A DNA stretch of 64,000 nucleotides from Thermus arciformis (GCF_900102145.1 NZ_FNBC01000003.1:1-64000); one strand, 5' to 3'; shown: positions 39,260 through 48,527, counted from the stretch's first letter. Notes: generated from the letters alone by a model not told the origin. Numbers and translations are program-made.

Positions 39260-41815
39260 CTAGGGGACGGGGCGGCCCAGGAGGTACCCTTGGCCTAGGC
39301 GGAAGCCCAGATCCCTCAGGTAGGCCAAGGTGGCCTCGTCCTCAATGCCCTCCGCGATGGCCTCCAGGCCCAGGGTCTGGGCCAAGGCCAAGAGGGCCGC
39401 CACCAGCCGGGCAGGAGGGGTGTCGGGTCTGGGGGGGTTCCCCAGGGCCCGGGTGAAGCCCTGGCCCAGCTTGAGCCCGTTCACGGGGAGGGAGGCCAGG
39501 CGTTCCAGGCTGGAGTAGCCCGTGCCGAAGTCGTCCAGGTAGATGCGCACCCCCAGGCCTCGGAGGATGCGGAGGCTTTCGCTGGCCTCCCGCCCCCGTT
39601 CGTCGGGGATGAGGGCACTTTCCGTGACCTCCAGGACCAGGCCCTCCGGGGGGCAGCCCGTCTCCTCCAGGATGGCCGCCACCCGGGCGGGGTAGCCCGG
39701 GTCCAGGAGTTCCTGGGGGCTCACGTTCACGTGCACGGGTAGGCCGTGGCGGCTTCGTGCGAGGCAGGCTTGGCGGAGGACAAAGGCCCCAAGGGCGGGC
39801 ATCAGGCGGTGGCGCTCCGCCAGGGGGATGAAGGTGGATGGGGGGGCCAGGGGCCAGCGGAGGAGGGCTTCTTTGGCCACTTCCTCTCCCGTCTTCAGGT
39901 CCACGATGGGCTGGTAGGCTAGGTAGAGGTTTTCCCCCCGCTCCAGGTCTTGCTGGAGGGCCTCTAGGAGGGCCATCTCCTGGCGCAGGCCCTCCTGAAG
40001 GTGGGCCTCGTAGAAGGCCAGGCGGTTCTTCCCCTCGGCCTTGGCCCGGTAGAGGGCGAGGTCGGCCCGCTTCAGGAGTTCCCCCGGGGGAAGCCCTTCT
40101 TCCCCCAGGGCCAGGCCGATGGAGGTGGTGAGGTGGTAGACCCGCTCCCCCACGGGAAGGGGGAGGCGCATCACCTCCAGGAGCCGCTCCGCCACGGCGG
40201 TGGCCTCCTCGGGGCCTTTGAGGTGGGTGAGGAGCACCAAAAACTCGTCCCCTCCTTGACGGGCCACCAGGTCCCGGGGGCGGAGGGCGGCTTGGAGCCG
40301 CGCGGCCACCACCCGGATGGCCTCGTCCCCAACGGCGTGGCCGTCTAGGTCGTTCACCAGCTTGAGGCCGTCCAGGTCCAGGTAGAGGACGGCCAGCTGG
40401 GAGGCCTTCTCCTTCAGGGCCTGGGCCAGCCTCTCCAGGAAGAAGACGCGGTTGGGCAGGCCCGTGAGGGGGTCGTGGTAGGCCAAGTGGTGGAGCCTGC
40501 CCTCCAGCTCAAGCCGCCTTAAGAGAAGGCCGAGCTGGCTGGCGAAGGCCTGGGCCAGCTCCAGGTCCAGGGGGGCGAAGGCGTCTTCCCGTTCAAAGTT
40601 GTCCAGGTACAAGAAGGCCTTCCGCTCCCCGGCGAGGTAGACGGGCACGGAGAGGATGGCCCGGATCTCCCGCGTCCTGCCTGCCCTTTCCATCACCTCC
40701 CGGCGCTTGGGGTCTAGCCTCTGGTTGAAGCGCTCCAGCTCCTTCCAGGTGAAGACCTGGGCCTCCTTGTGGCCGGTGAGGGAGAGGGGTTCTAGGGGGT
40801 GGAGGCGCACCTGGCGCAGGGCCTCCAGGTCGTACCCTTTGGCGGCCACGAAGTGGTAGTAGCCGTCCTCCATGAGCACGGTGACGCTCCCCGCCTGGGC
40901 GCTTGGGATGGTGTCCAGGGCGGCCTCGAGGATGAGCCCAAAGATGGAGTCGGAAAGCCCCTCGGCCATGAGGGTCTCGTAGATCCGCAGGAGGTTTTTG
41001 CGGAAGGCGTTCCAGCGGGCCTCCCTCGCCTGGGCCTCGAGGCGCTCCCGCACGTCCACGCCGAGGGCGAAGACCTCGAGGACCTCCCCCCCGGGCCCGG
41101 GGATGGCCAGGAGGGTCCATTCCCACCCCTGGAGGGTGGCCGACTGGGGCTGGCCGGGGTGGGCCAGGGCCTGGGCCAGGGGGAGGGGTGGGGGTTGGGA
41201 GAAGGCTTCCCGAAAGGGGGCGTTGGCCCAGAGGAGCCTGCCCCTGGGGTCAAAGCGGGCCAGGTGGAAGGACGTCTGGGCGAGGAGCCTTTCCAGGGAG
41301 TGGTGGCGGGCGAAGAGGTCCAGGACCCGGGCCAGGGCCTCGGCCACCGTCCTCAAGAAGGCCTCCTCTTCCGGGCCGAAACTCCGCTCCCTCTGGCAGT
41401 CGTCCACCCCCAGGAAGCCCCAAAGGGCCCCGTCCACCCGCACGGGCACCACCAGGAGGCTTTGGATCTCCTGGGCCTCGAGGAGGGGCCGCTCGGACTC
41501 GGGGAAGGCGCGTACGGGGCCGGCCACCGCCCGGTCCTCTCGGAAAAGCCGAAGCCAACGGCCATACCCCGCCTCTTCCATGGGCAGGTCCTGCAGGGCG
41601 GGGTTTTGGATCTGTGGTGTGGCCCCCACCCCCGCCCACTCGGCGAGCTGGGAGGCGTACCATCGGCCCTCCCGCTCCTCCAGGCGGAAGAGGTAGGCCC
41701 GGTGGGCCCGAAGCCCTTCCCCAAGGGCCCTTAGCGCCTCGGGAAGCCCGGAAAGCCCTTCTCGGAGGAGGGGAAGGAGGGCTTCCGCTAAGCGGTGGGC
41801 TTGTAACCCGTCCAT
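39260..41815 (-). CDS. GAF-GGDEF-EAL cyclic-di-GMP protein
   Basis: The 851-residue cytoplasmic protein has two GAF-type sensory domains (about 15-170 and 270-425) with a PAS-like stretch between, a GGDEF domain with intact RQGGDEF, and an EAL domain with KEALLRW, HVNVSPQEL, VTESALI, LDDFGTGYSSL and IAEGIED. The usual LKID motif reads LKLG, losing one conserved acid, so phosphodiesterase activity may be reduced. It may act as a cyclase, a phosphodiesterase or both. It lies 14 nt from the PAS gene start, in a row of same-strand cyclic-di-GMP genes. Confidence 0.88.
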   Translation of the reverse strand: MDGLQAHRLAEALLPLLREGLSGLPEALRALGEGLRAHRAYLFRLEEREGRWYASQLAEWAGVGATPQIQNPALQDLPMEEAGYGRWLRLFREDRAVAGPVRAFPESERPLLEAQEIQSLLVVPVRVDGALWGFLGVDDCQRERSFGPEEEAFLRTVAEALARVLDLFARHHSLERLLAQTSFHLARFDPRGRLLWANAPFREAFSQPPPLPLAQALAHPGQPQSATLQGWEWTLLAIPGPGGEVLEVFALGVDVRERLEAQAREARWNAFRKNLLRIYETLMAEGLSDSIFGLILEAALDTIPSAQAGSVTVLMEDGYYHFVAAKGYDLEALRQVRLHPLEPLSLTGHKEAQVFTWKELERFNQRLDPKRREVMERAGRTREIRAILSVPVYLAGERKAFLYLDNFEREDAFAPLDLELAQAFASQLGLLLRRLELEGRLHHLAYHDPLTGLPNRVFFLERLAQALKEKASQLAVLYLDLDGLKLVNDLDGHAVGDEAIRVVAARLQAALRPRDLVARQGGDEFLVLLTHLKGPEEATAVAERLLEVMRLPLPVGERVYHLTTSIGLALGEEGLPPGELLKRADLALYRAKAEGKNRLAFYEAHLQEGLRQEMALLEALQQDLERGENLYLAYQPIVDLKTGEEVAKEALLRWPLAPPSTFIPLAERHRLMPALGAFVLRQACLARSRHGLPVHVNVSPQELLDPGYPARVAAILEETGCPPEGLVLEVTESALIPDERGREASESLRILRGLGVRIYLDDFGTGYSSLERLASLPVNGLKLGQGFTRALGNPPRPDTPPARLVAALLALAQTLGLEAIAEGIEDEATLAYLRDLGFRLGQGYLLGRPVP

Positions 41816-41849
41816 AACCGGACCGCCTATAGTCTACACCGGGCCTGGG

Positions 41850-44096
41850 TCAGGCGAGGACGGAAAGCCCCTGGGCCTTGGCCTGGTACATGCGGGTGTC
41901 GGCGGCGGAGAGGAGCTCGTCGGGGGTCCTGCCGTCCTCGGGGAAGGCGGCGAGGCCGATGTTGACCCCGAGGCAAAGCCCGTTAAAGCAGAGGGCTTCT
42001 ATGGCCCGGGCGTAGCGGAAGGCGGCCCTTAGGGCCCCTTCCTTCCCGGTGTGGGGGAAGAGGGCCGCGAACTCGTCCCCGCCCCAGCGGAAGATCCGGT
42101 CCCCGTTCCGCCTTTGCCCCTCCAGGGCCTCCGCCACCTTCGTGAGGGCGAGGTCGCCCACCGCGTGGCCCAGGCGATCGTTCACCTGCTTGAAGCCCCT
42201 CAGGTCCATGACCGCGAGGGCGAGGGGGTAGCCGTAGCGCTCCGCCCGCTTGAGCTCTTCCAGCAGGAAGCGGTCAAAGGCCCGGCGGTTGGGCAGGCCC
42301 GTGAGGGGGTCGGTGAGGGCGGCCTCCTCCAGGAGCTTCCGGGTGCGGCTTTCGTGGAGCAGGGTGGCGAGGGGGGCGGCGAAGAAGCGGGCCACGCCCA
42401 AGGAGTCCTCCCCGAAGGCCAGGGGGTCGTGGAGGTTGTCCAGGTTTAGGTAGGCCAGGACCTCGCCCTTGTAAGGGACGGGGAGGCAGAGGTTGGCCTG
42501 GATCTCCTGGGCCTTCCCCGCCCGGTCTATGACCTCGGGGGGAGCGGTTTCATGGCTGATCTTGGCGATGGGGCGCTCCGCCAGGCTCATGAGGCGGGGC
42601 TCCCCCCGCTTGGCCCCCTCCTCGGGGCGGCCGTACCAGAGGAGCATGCCCTCGGGGGTGAAGGAGATGGCCCTAAGCCCCTCCAGGTCGTACCCCACCG
42701 CCGCCCGGTAGCGGTAGGCCCCCTCCTCCAGCACCAGGAGGCTTCCCGCCTCGGACCCGGGCACCTGGCGGATGGCCTCTTCAAGGACCTCCTGGTAAAG
42801 CTCCTCCAGGGGTTTTTCCAGAAGTTCCAGGAAGAGGCGGTTCACCCCCTGGTGCCGCTCCGTTTCCTGGAGACGCTCCAGGCCCAGGCCCAGGGTGCGG
42901 GCGGCCAGGAGGAGGAGCTCCACCTCGCTCCTTCGCCAAAGCTTCTCCCCCCTCTGGCCCACCACTAAGACCCGCCTCGCCCGGGGTGCCCCCGGGGTGG
43001 GGACGGGAAGGGCGGCGAAGGTGCGCCAGCCCAGGGCCTTGAGGGCGGGCACCACCCGGGCCTCCTCGGCGTAGCGGGCGGTGAAGACCGGGCTTAGGGT
43101 CTCGTAAACCTGCCAGGCGAGGCCCACGCCGTAAGGGAGGCCTTCCTCCAGAACCTTTAGGAGGAAGGGCTCCTTCACCCCGTAGGCCGCGAGGCTCACC
43201 ATGCGGGCGCCCCGGACCTCCCAGAAGGCGCCGGCCTCGAGGCCTAGCCCCTCCACCAGGAGGGCCAGGGCCTTCTCCGCCGCTTGGGCCAGGGTGGGGG
43301 CGCTTTGCAGCCTCTCCGCCAGCTCGGCCTGCAGCCTCCTTTCCCGCAGGTCGGCCAGGCGGTCCAGGTGGAGGCTCACCGCCTGGGCGAAGCGCTCCAG
43401 GCCCTCCCGGAGTTCCTCGGGGAAGGGCCGGTCCCGCTCCAGGTTGAGGACGGCCACCACCTCCCCCCGCTCCAGGAGGGGCAGGGCGAGCTCGGCGAGG
43501 GCCTTGTGGTCCGGGGGGGCGATGTAGTCTGGGTCCCGGCGCACGTCAGGCCCGTGCACGGGCCTCCCCTCCCGGAAGGCCCGGCCCACCACGCCTCCGT
43601 AGGGGATGACCTCCACGGAGAGGGGCGGCCGGGAGGCGAGGAGGCGGAGGCCCTTTCCCTCGGGCACCCAGACCCCCACGTGCCCCCCCTCCCCCAAGGC
43701 GGCGAGGCGATCGGGGAGGCCTTTCAGGAGCGCCTCGGGGGTTTCCTCCTGGGGGATGACCTCCAGGGCCTGGGCGAGGAGCCTTTGCGCCCGGGCCAGG
43801 GCCTTGGCCCGTCGGTGGGCCTGCCGGAGGCTTTCCCCAAGCCGGTGGGCGAGGAAGGCCGAGAGGAGGAGAATCCCCACGGCCATGAGCTGGAAGCCGG
43901 GGAAGAGGAGCAGGCCCAAGGCGGCGAGGCCCGCGGCCAGGAGGCCCCAGGGGAGGCCGTAGGCGCTCGCCACCACGGCCACGGCGATCATGAACCAGGG
44001 GAGGACGTAAGGATTGCTGTACCCCAGAAGCCCCGCGAGGAGGCCCATCAGGAAGGAGCCCAGGGCGATCCACGTCCAAAGGGAAAGCGGGGGCAT
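41850..44096 (-). CDS. Membrane GAF-GGDEF diguanylate cyclase
   Basis: The 748-residue protein begins with a cluster of membrane helices (about 5-85), followed by three GAF-like domains (about 105-250, 260-410 and 415-580) and a C-terminal GGDEF domain with FRWGGDEFAALF. The active-site GGDEF is intact, so it should make cyclic-di-GMP from two GTP. I see no RxxD inhibitory site directly before the motif. It is first in the block of same-strand signalling genes. A TGGTATAAC extended -10 lies 11 nt before the ATG. Confidence 0.87.
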   Translation of the reverse strand: MPPLSLWTWIALGSFLMGLLAGLLGYSNPYVLPWFMIAVAVVASAYGLPWGLLAAGLAALGLLLFPGFQLMAVGILLLSAFLAHRLGESLRQAHRRAKALARAQRLLAQALEVIPQEETPEALLKGLPDRLAALGEGGHVGVWVPEGKGLRLLASRPPLSVEVIPYGGVVGRAFREGRPVHGPDVRRDPDYIAPPDHKALAELALPLLERGEVVAVLNLERDRPFPEELREGLERFAQAVSLHLDRLADLRERRLQAELAERLQSAPTLAQAAEKALALLVEGLGLEAGAFWEVRGARMVSLAAYGVKEPFLLKVLEEGLPYGVGLAWQVYETLSPVFTARYAEEARVVPALKALGWRTFAALPVPTPGAPRARRVLVVGQRGEKLWRRSEVELLLLAARTLGLGLERLQETERHQGVNRLFLELLEKPLEELYQEVLEEAIRQVPGSEAGSLLVLEEGAYRYRAAVGYDLEGLRAISFTPEGMLLWYGRPEEGAKRGEPRLMSLAERPIAKISHETAPPEVIDRAGKAQEIQANLCLPVPYKGEVLAYLNLDNLHDPLAFGEDSLGVARFFAAPLATLLHESRTRKLLEEAALTDPLTGLPNRRAFDRFLLEELKRAERYGYPLALAVMDLRGFKQVNDRLGHAVGDLALTKVAEALEGQRRNGDRIFRWGGDEFAALFPHTGKEGALRAAFRYARAIEALCFNGLCLGVNIGLAAFPEDGRTPDELLSAADTRMYQAKAQGLSVLA

Positions 44097-44107
44097 GCTT
44101 GGCTTCT

Positions 44108-44113
44108 GTTATA
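44108..44113 (-). promoter_or_regulatory. Extended -10 of the diguanylate cyclase gene
   Basis: On the minus strand TGGTATAAC (TG plus TATAAC) lies shortly before the ATG at 44096. The rest of 44114-44277 shows only short G+C-rich inverted repeats and nothing I can name. Confidence 0.45.
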
Positions 44114-44277
44114 CCACCCCGTGCCGGGTTGCGCCCGGGTGGGGATGGGGGAGTTTGTGCCGGCGGGCCAGTATGGAGGCCCCAAAAGGCCTTAAAGCCA
44201 GGGGCCGCTTGAGGCAAAATCCGTGCGCGGGCTCTTGGAGAGCTCCAGTCAGGCGGAGGAAGCCGGAAAAAAGGGCC

Positions 44278-45633
44278 TCAAGGGGTGGGGGCCAGGGCCA
44301 GGTAGGCCAGGGCCCGCCCCGCCGCCTTCCTCCCGGAGCGCACCACCTCGGGAAGCCCCACCCCTTCCAGGTAGTTCCCCGCCAGGAAGAGGCCGGGGGC
44401 CTTGAGGAGGGCCATCTCCAGGCGCTCCACCCGCTCCAGGTGGCCCACCCGGTAGGCGGGCATCCCCTCGGGGAAACGGAAGGCGAAGGTGTGGCTTGGG
44501 CGCACCTCCCGGCCCAGGAAGCGCCTCAGGTCCTCCAGGGCCAGGCGGGCCAGGTCCATCTCCGAGCGCCGGGCCACCTCCCCCGAGAAGTAGGCCCGGA
44601 CCAGGCTCCACCCCTCGGGGGCCCGGCCCGGCCACTTGTTGTGGACCCAGGTGAAGCCCCGCACCCGGTACCCTTCCCCCTGGGCCGGGAGGAGGCCGTG
44701 GCCCGAGACGGGAAGCGCCTCGGGGAAGGCCAGGCTCACCGTGGCCGCGGGGCTGTGGGGGATGCCCTTGAGGAGGGCCGTGGCCTCGGGGAGGAAGGGT
44801 CTGAGGAGGGCGGCCGCCTGGGGGGCGGGGGTGGCCAGGATGAGGGCCTCGGCCTCGAGGCTTCCCCTTGGGGTGTGGAGGCGGAAGCGGCTTCCCGCAG
44901 GCTCCAGCCCCAGGACCGGGGTGGCCAGCAAGACCCTTTCCCCCAAGGCCTCGGCCAATCTCTTGGTGAGGCTTCCCAGGCCCTCCGGGAAGGAGAAGAA
45001 GAGGCTTCCCCCCTCCCGGCTTCCCCGCCCCTTGCGGGCCTTGAGGGCCCCCAAAAGGAGGCTTCGGTGCTTCTTTTCCAGCTCCAAGAGCTGGGGGAAG
45101 GCGGCTTTCATGGAAAGCTCGTCGGGCTCCCCCCCGTAGATCCCCCCGGCCAGGGGGGCCACCAGGGCCTGGTAGACCTCGAGGCCAAGCCGCCGCTCCA
45201 CGAAGGCCTTCAGGCCCTCGTCCTCCGTGGCCCCCCGGGGGAGGAAGAGGTCCCAAAGGGCGCGGAGCTTCCCGGGAAAGGAGAGGAGGGGGGTCTTGGC
45301 CAGGGCGCGGAGGTCCCCCGGGACCACCTGGAAAAGCCCCTCGGGCAAGGGGTGGGCCTTCCCCCGGCGGAGGATGTAGGCGGAAGGCTTGGCGGGGAGC
45401 GTCCCCACGGGCTCTAGGCCCAGGGCCTGGGCGAGCTCCAGCACCTCCTTTTTGTAGCGCACGCTGGCGTCGGGGCCTCCTTCCACCAGGAAGCCTTCTT
45501 GCTTCAGGGTCCGCACCTTGCCCCCGAGGCGGGGGCTTCCCTCCAGGAGGAGGAAGTCCACCCCCGCTTCCTTCAGGGCCAAGGCGGCGGCCAGCCCCGC
45601 CCACCCCCCGCCCACCACCGCTACCTCTGCCAC
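44278..45633 (-). CDS. hemY: Protoporphyrinogen/coproporphyrinogen oxidase, HemY type
   Basis: The FAD enzyme oxidises the porphyrinogen ring near the end of haem synthesis. The 451-residue protein has the N-terminal dinucleotide motif VVGGGWAGLAAA, LLLEGSPRLGGKVRT, the central GGIYGGEPDELSM and the C-terminal FLAGNYLEGVGLPEVVRSG, all typical of HemY/HemG-type oxidases. Whether it uses copro- or protoporphyrinogen cannot be told from motifs. GTG start overlaps the hemH 3' end by 13 nt. Last gene of hemE-hemH-hemY. Confidence 0.88.
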   Translation of the reverse strand: MAEVAVVGGGWAGLAAALALKEAGVDFLLLEGSPRLGGKVRTLKQEGFLVEGGPDASVRYKKEVLELAQALGLEPVGTLPAKPSAYILRRGKAHPLPEGLFQVVPGDLRALAKTPLLSFPGKLRALWDLFLPRGATEDEGLKAFVERRLGLEVYQALVAPLAGGIYGGEPDELSMKAAFPQLLELEKKHRSLLLGALKARKGRGSREGGSLFFSFPEGLGSLTKRLAEALGERVLLATPVLGLEPAGSRFRLHTPRGSLEAEALILATPAPQAAALLRPFLPEATALLKGIPHSPAATVSLAFPEALPVSGHGLLPAQGEGYRVRGFTWVHNKWPGRAPEGWSLVRAYFSGEVARRSEMDLARLALEDLRRFLGREVRPSHTFAFRFPEGMPAYRVGHLERVERLEMALLKAPGLFLAGNYLEGVGLPEVVRSGRKAAGRALAYLALAPTP

Positions 45634-46574
45634 GCCGCCTCCACCAGGTCCTTTAGGACCTGGATGTAGTCCAGATCGGCGTTCAGGCTCCGGGCCCGAA
45701 GGAGCCTCAGGCCCACTTCCTGGGCGGTGGCCTGGGCCTCGAGGTCCAGGTCGTAGAAGACCTCCAGGTGGTCCGCGGGGAAGCCCACCGCCTGGACCAC
45801 CGCCTCCTCGTGGCCCTCTTCCTTAAGCCTGCGCAGGAGCTCGTTGATGTCGGGGCCGAGCCAGGGCTCGGGGGTGCGCCCGGCCGACTGGTAGGCCACG
45901 TGGTAGCGGGGGAGGGCGAGCCTTTTGGCGATGAGCTCCGCCGTCTTCTCCACCTGCCTCGGGTAGGGGTCTCCCCGCTCCACCGCGGAGAGGGGGATGG
46001 AGTGGGCGGTGAAGACGTAGGCCGCCCGCTTGGGGTCCCTAAGGCGCCAGATGGCCTCCTCCAGCCTCCTGGCGTAGGCGGCGATGAGGCCGGGGTGGGC
46101 CTCGTAGCTTTCCACCCAGACGAAGGTTATGGGCTCGGGGAGGGCCTTTAGGGCCGCTTCCACCTTCTCTTGGTACTCGGCCACGCTCCTTAAGGAGTAG
46201 TGGGGGGCGGCCACCAGGGCCACCGCCCGCCTGACCCCGTCCTCGTGCATGGCGGCCACGGCCTCCCCGATGGTGGGGTGCCAGTGCTTGGTGCCCACGT
46301 AGACCCGGGCCGGGCCCTGGGGGGTGCGGGGCGGGAAGGGGCCCTGGAGGCGCTTGGGGTAGACGGGGGCCTCGAGGTTCAGGAGGGCCTGGAGCCGGAT
46401 GGCCTGGGCCAGGGTGATCTCGTTGAGGGGGCTTTTGCCGATGGCCTCGTAGCGGCCGGAAAGCTCGTGAAGGAGCTCCTCAGGGGGCTTCTTGCCCCGG
46501 CGGATGTCCGTGTAGTAGGGCTCTATCTCCTCTGGGGCGTAGGGGGTGCCGTAGGCCATCAAGAGGACGTTCAT
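45621..46574 (-). CDS. hemH: Ferrochelatase
   Basis: HemH inserts Fe2+ into the porphyrin. The 317-residue protein starts NVLLMAYGTPYAPEEIEPYYTDIRRG and has the conserved GTKHWHPTIGEAV, the catalytic histidine in FTAHSIP and YHVAYQSAGRTPEPWLGPDI, all family hallmarks. It is overlapped by hemE (ATGA) and overlaps hemY, so the three enzymes are translated in step. Confidence 0.95.
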   Translation of the reverse strand: MNVLLMAYGTPYAPEEIEPYYTDIRRGKKPPEELLHELSGRYEAIGKSPLNEITLAQAIRLQALLNLEAPVYPKRLQGPFPPRTPQGPARVYVGTKHWHPTIGEAVAAMHEDGVRRAVALVAAPHYSLRSVAEYQEKVEAALKALPEPITFVWVESYEAHPGLIAAYARRLEEAIWRLRDPKRAAYVFTAHSIPLSAVERGDPYPRQVEKTAELIAKRLALPRYHVAYQSAGRTPEPWLGPDINELLRRLKEEGHEEAVVQAVGFPADHLEVFYDLDLEAQATAQEVGLRLLRARSLNADLDYIQVLKDLVEAAWQR

Positions 46575-47587
46575 GCGCTCGCCTCCCTCACGAGTTCTAC
46601 CACATACCGCACGTTTTCCACCGGGGTCTTGGGCAGGATCCCGTGGCCCAGGTTGAAGATGTGCCCGGGCCTCCCGGCGTTTTCCTCCAGGATGCGCCGC
46701 ACCTCCCGCCGGATCACCTCCTTGGGGGCGAAGAGGACCACGGGGTCCAGGTTCCCCTGGACGGGGGTCTTCCCCAGGAGTTCCCGGGCCCAGGGGAGGG
46801 GGGTGTGGTGGTCCAGGCCCAGGACGTCCCCCCCGGCCTCCCGCATGTCCGAAAGAAGCCCCATGGTCCCCACGCCGAAGTGGATCACCGGGACGCCCAG
46901 GGGCTTGAGGGCCCGGAAGAGCCTTTCCATGTGGGGCTTCACGTAGCGGCGGTAGTCGGCGGGGGAGAGGGCCCCCACCCAGGAGTCAAAGACCTGGAGG
47001 AGGTCGGCCCCCGCCTCCGCCTGGGCCTTCAGGTAGCGGGCCATGGCCTCGGTGAGCTTCTCCATGAGGCGGTGCCAGAGGGCTTCCTCCCGGTACATGA
47101 AGGCCTTCACCTCCAGGAAGTGGCGGCTCGGCCCCCCCTCCACGAGGTAGCTCGCCAGGGTGAAGGGGGCCCCGGCGAAGCCGATGAGGGGGACCTCAAG
47201 CTCCCGTTTCAGGAGGCGGATGGTCTCCAGCACGAAGGGCACCGCCTCCTCGGGCTTTAGGGGCCTTAAGGCCTCCACGCCCCTTGCGTCCCGGATGGGG
47301 CGGTGGATCACGGGCCCCTTGCCCTCCACCAGGTCCAGGTCCACCCCCATGCCGTAGAGGGGGGTGGTGATGTCGGCGAAGAGGATGGCGGCGTCCACCC
47401 CCAGCTGCCGCACGGGCAGAAGGGTGACTTCGGCGCAGACCTCGGGGGTGCGCACGATCTCGGGAAGGGTGTAGCGTTCGCGGATCTCCCGGTACTCCCT
47501 CTGGTAGCGCCCCGCCTGGCGCATGAACCAGACGGGGGGCCTGGGGGTGGGCTCTCCCCGGGCCGCCTTCAGGATGAGGTCGTTCAC
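46571..47587 (-). CDS. hemE: Uroporphyrinogen decarboxylase
   Basis: HemE removes four acetate carboxyls from uroporphyrinogen III. The protein shows PVWFMRQAGRYQ, FADITTPLYGMGVDLD, GFAGAPFTLASYLVEGG and GNLDPVVLF, all characteristic. I chose GTG 47587 (338 residues, NDLILKAARGE start, usual for HemE) because a minus-strand TAGCAT lies 7 nt before it. The upstream ATG 47596 lies inside the overlapping divergent -10 region. First gene of hemE-hemH-hemY. Confidence 0.93.
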   Translation of the reverse strand: MNDLILKAARGEPTPRPPVWFMRQAGRYQREYREIRERYTLPEIVRTPEVCAEVTLLPVRQLGVDAAILFADITTPLYGMGVDLDLVEGKGPVIHRPIRDARGVEALRPLKPEEAVPFVLETIRLLKRELEVPLIGFAGAPFTLASYLVEGGPSRHFLEVKAFMYREEALWHRLMEKLTEAMARYLKAQAEAGADLLQVFDSWVGALSPADYRRYVKPHMERLFRALKPLGVPVIHFGVGTMGLLSDMREAGGDVLGLDHHTPLPWARELLGKTPVQGNLDPVVLFAPKEVIRREVRRILEENAGRPGHIFNLGHGILPKTPVENVRYVVELVREASA

Positions 47588-47594
47588 GCCCTTC

Positions 47595-47604
47595 ATGCTA
47601 GCAT
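47595..47604. promoter_or_regulatory. Overlapping divergent -10 elements, hemE / ppiC
   Basis: ATGCTAGCAT reads TAGCAT on both strands, with the central TA at 47599-47600 shared. It lies 7 nt before the hemE GTG and 5 nt before the ppiC ATG. Confidence 0.6.
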
Positions 47605-47609
47605 GGGGC

Positions 47610-48527
47610 ATGCGCGCCTTTTTTCTCGCCCTGGCCCTAGGCCTTCTCCCCTTGGCCCTGGCCCAGGAAGACCCCGTGGTGGCCCAGGTGGGGGAGGAGG
47701 CCCTCACCAAGGGCCAGTTTGAGCTCCGCTTCGGCCTCTTCGCCAAAAGCGCCCTGAGGCAGCTCGGCCTCCCCGACACGGAGGAGACCCGGGCCCTCCT
47801 CGCCACCTACCGCGCCCCCTACCTCGAGGCCCTGGCGGAGGAGCGGGCGCTTTTGCAGGTGGCTCGGGCTAAAGGCTTCTTTCCCCTGCCGGACAGCGTG
47901 GAGGCCCGGGTGGAGGGCCTAAAAGGGGCCTTCCCCGAGGAGAAGGCCCTGGAAGAGGCCCTGCGGGAGGCCGGGGTGCCGGACCTTGCGGCCTACCGCG
48001 TCCTCCTCGCCGAGGCCATGGCCCTGGAGGCCCTCGAGGCCCACTACCGGGAGCGGCTTGCCGTCTCCCCGGCAGCCCTAAAGGCCCTCTGGCTCCTCTC
48101 CCCGGAGTACCGCCACCCTACCCTCTATTGCGCCCGGCACATCCTCCTGCCCACCCTGGAGGCGGCCAAGGAGGCCCTGGCCCGCCTGGAGCGGGGGGAG
48201 GCCTTCTCCGAGGTGGCCCAGGCCCTCTCCCAGGACCCGGGCTCCAAGGAGGCCGGGGGGGATCTGGGGTGCGCCCCCGAGGGCACCTACATTCCCGCCT
48301 TTGAGCGGGCCCTCCTCGCCCTGAGGCCCGGGGAGGTCTCTTCCCCGGTGGGCACGGAGTACGGCTTCCACCTCATCCTCCTGGAGAGGGTGGTCCCCCC
48401 GGGCCGCTACCCCCTGGAGGAGGTGCGCCAGGACCTGGAGGACCAGGTGAAGGGGCGGGCCTGGGAGAAGCTCGCCAGGGCCCTGATCCGCGGGGTGCCC
48501 ATCCGGCTTTTCCCCGAAAGGCTATAG
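47610..48527 (+). CDS. Exported peptidyl-prolyl isomerase, PpiC/SurA type
   Basis: The 305-residue protein has a signal peptide (RAFFLALALGLLPLALAQ), an N-terminal chaperone-like helical region (about 25-165) and a parvulin domain (about 170-275) with RHILLPTLEAAKEAL, LSQDPGSKEAGGDLG and VGTEYGFHLILLE. It likely assists folding of exported proteins. I chose ATG 47610, which gives the signal peptide and follows TAGCAT; the longer upstream frame overlaps hemE. Its stop and that of the convergent nitrilase gene form CTATAG. Confidence 0.88.
   Translation: MRAFFLALALGLLPLALAQEDPVVAQVGEEALTKGQFELRFGLFAKSALRQLGLPDTEETRALLATYRAPYLEALAEERALLQVARAKGFFPLPDSVEARVEGLKGAFPEEKALEEALREAGVPDLAAYRVLLAEAMALEALEAHYRERLAVSPAALKALWLLSPEYRHPTLYCARHILLPTLEAAKEALARLERGEAFSEVAQALSQDPGSKEAGGDLGCAPEGTYIPAFERALLALRPGEVSSPVGTEYGFHLILLERVVPPGRYPLEEVRQDLEDQVKGRAWEKLARALIRGVPIRLFPERL

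Noticed and set aside
44143-44193. Possible 16-codon ORF (MGEFVPAGQYGGPKRP) between the diguanylate cyclase and hemY genes
   Set aside because: There is no TAnnnT at 5-7 nt, no ribosome site and no coupling to a neighbour, unlike the small ORFs I kept.
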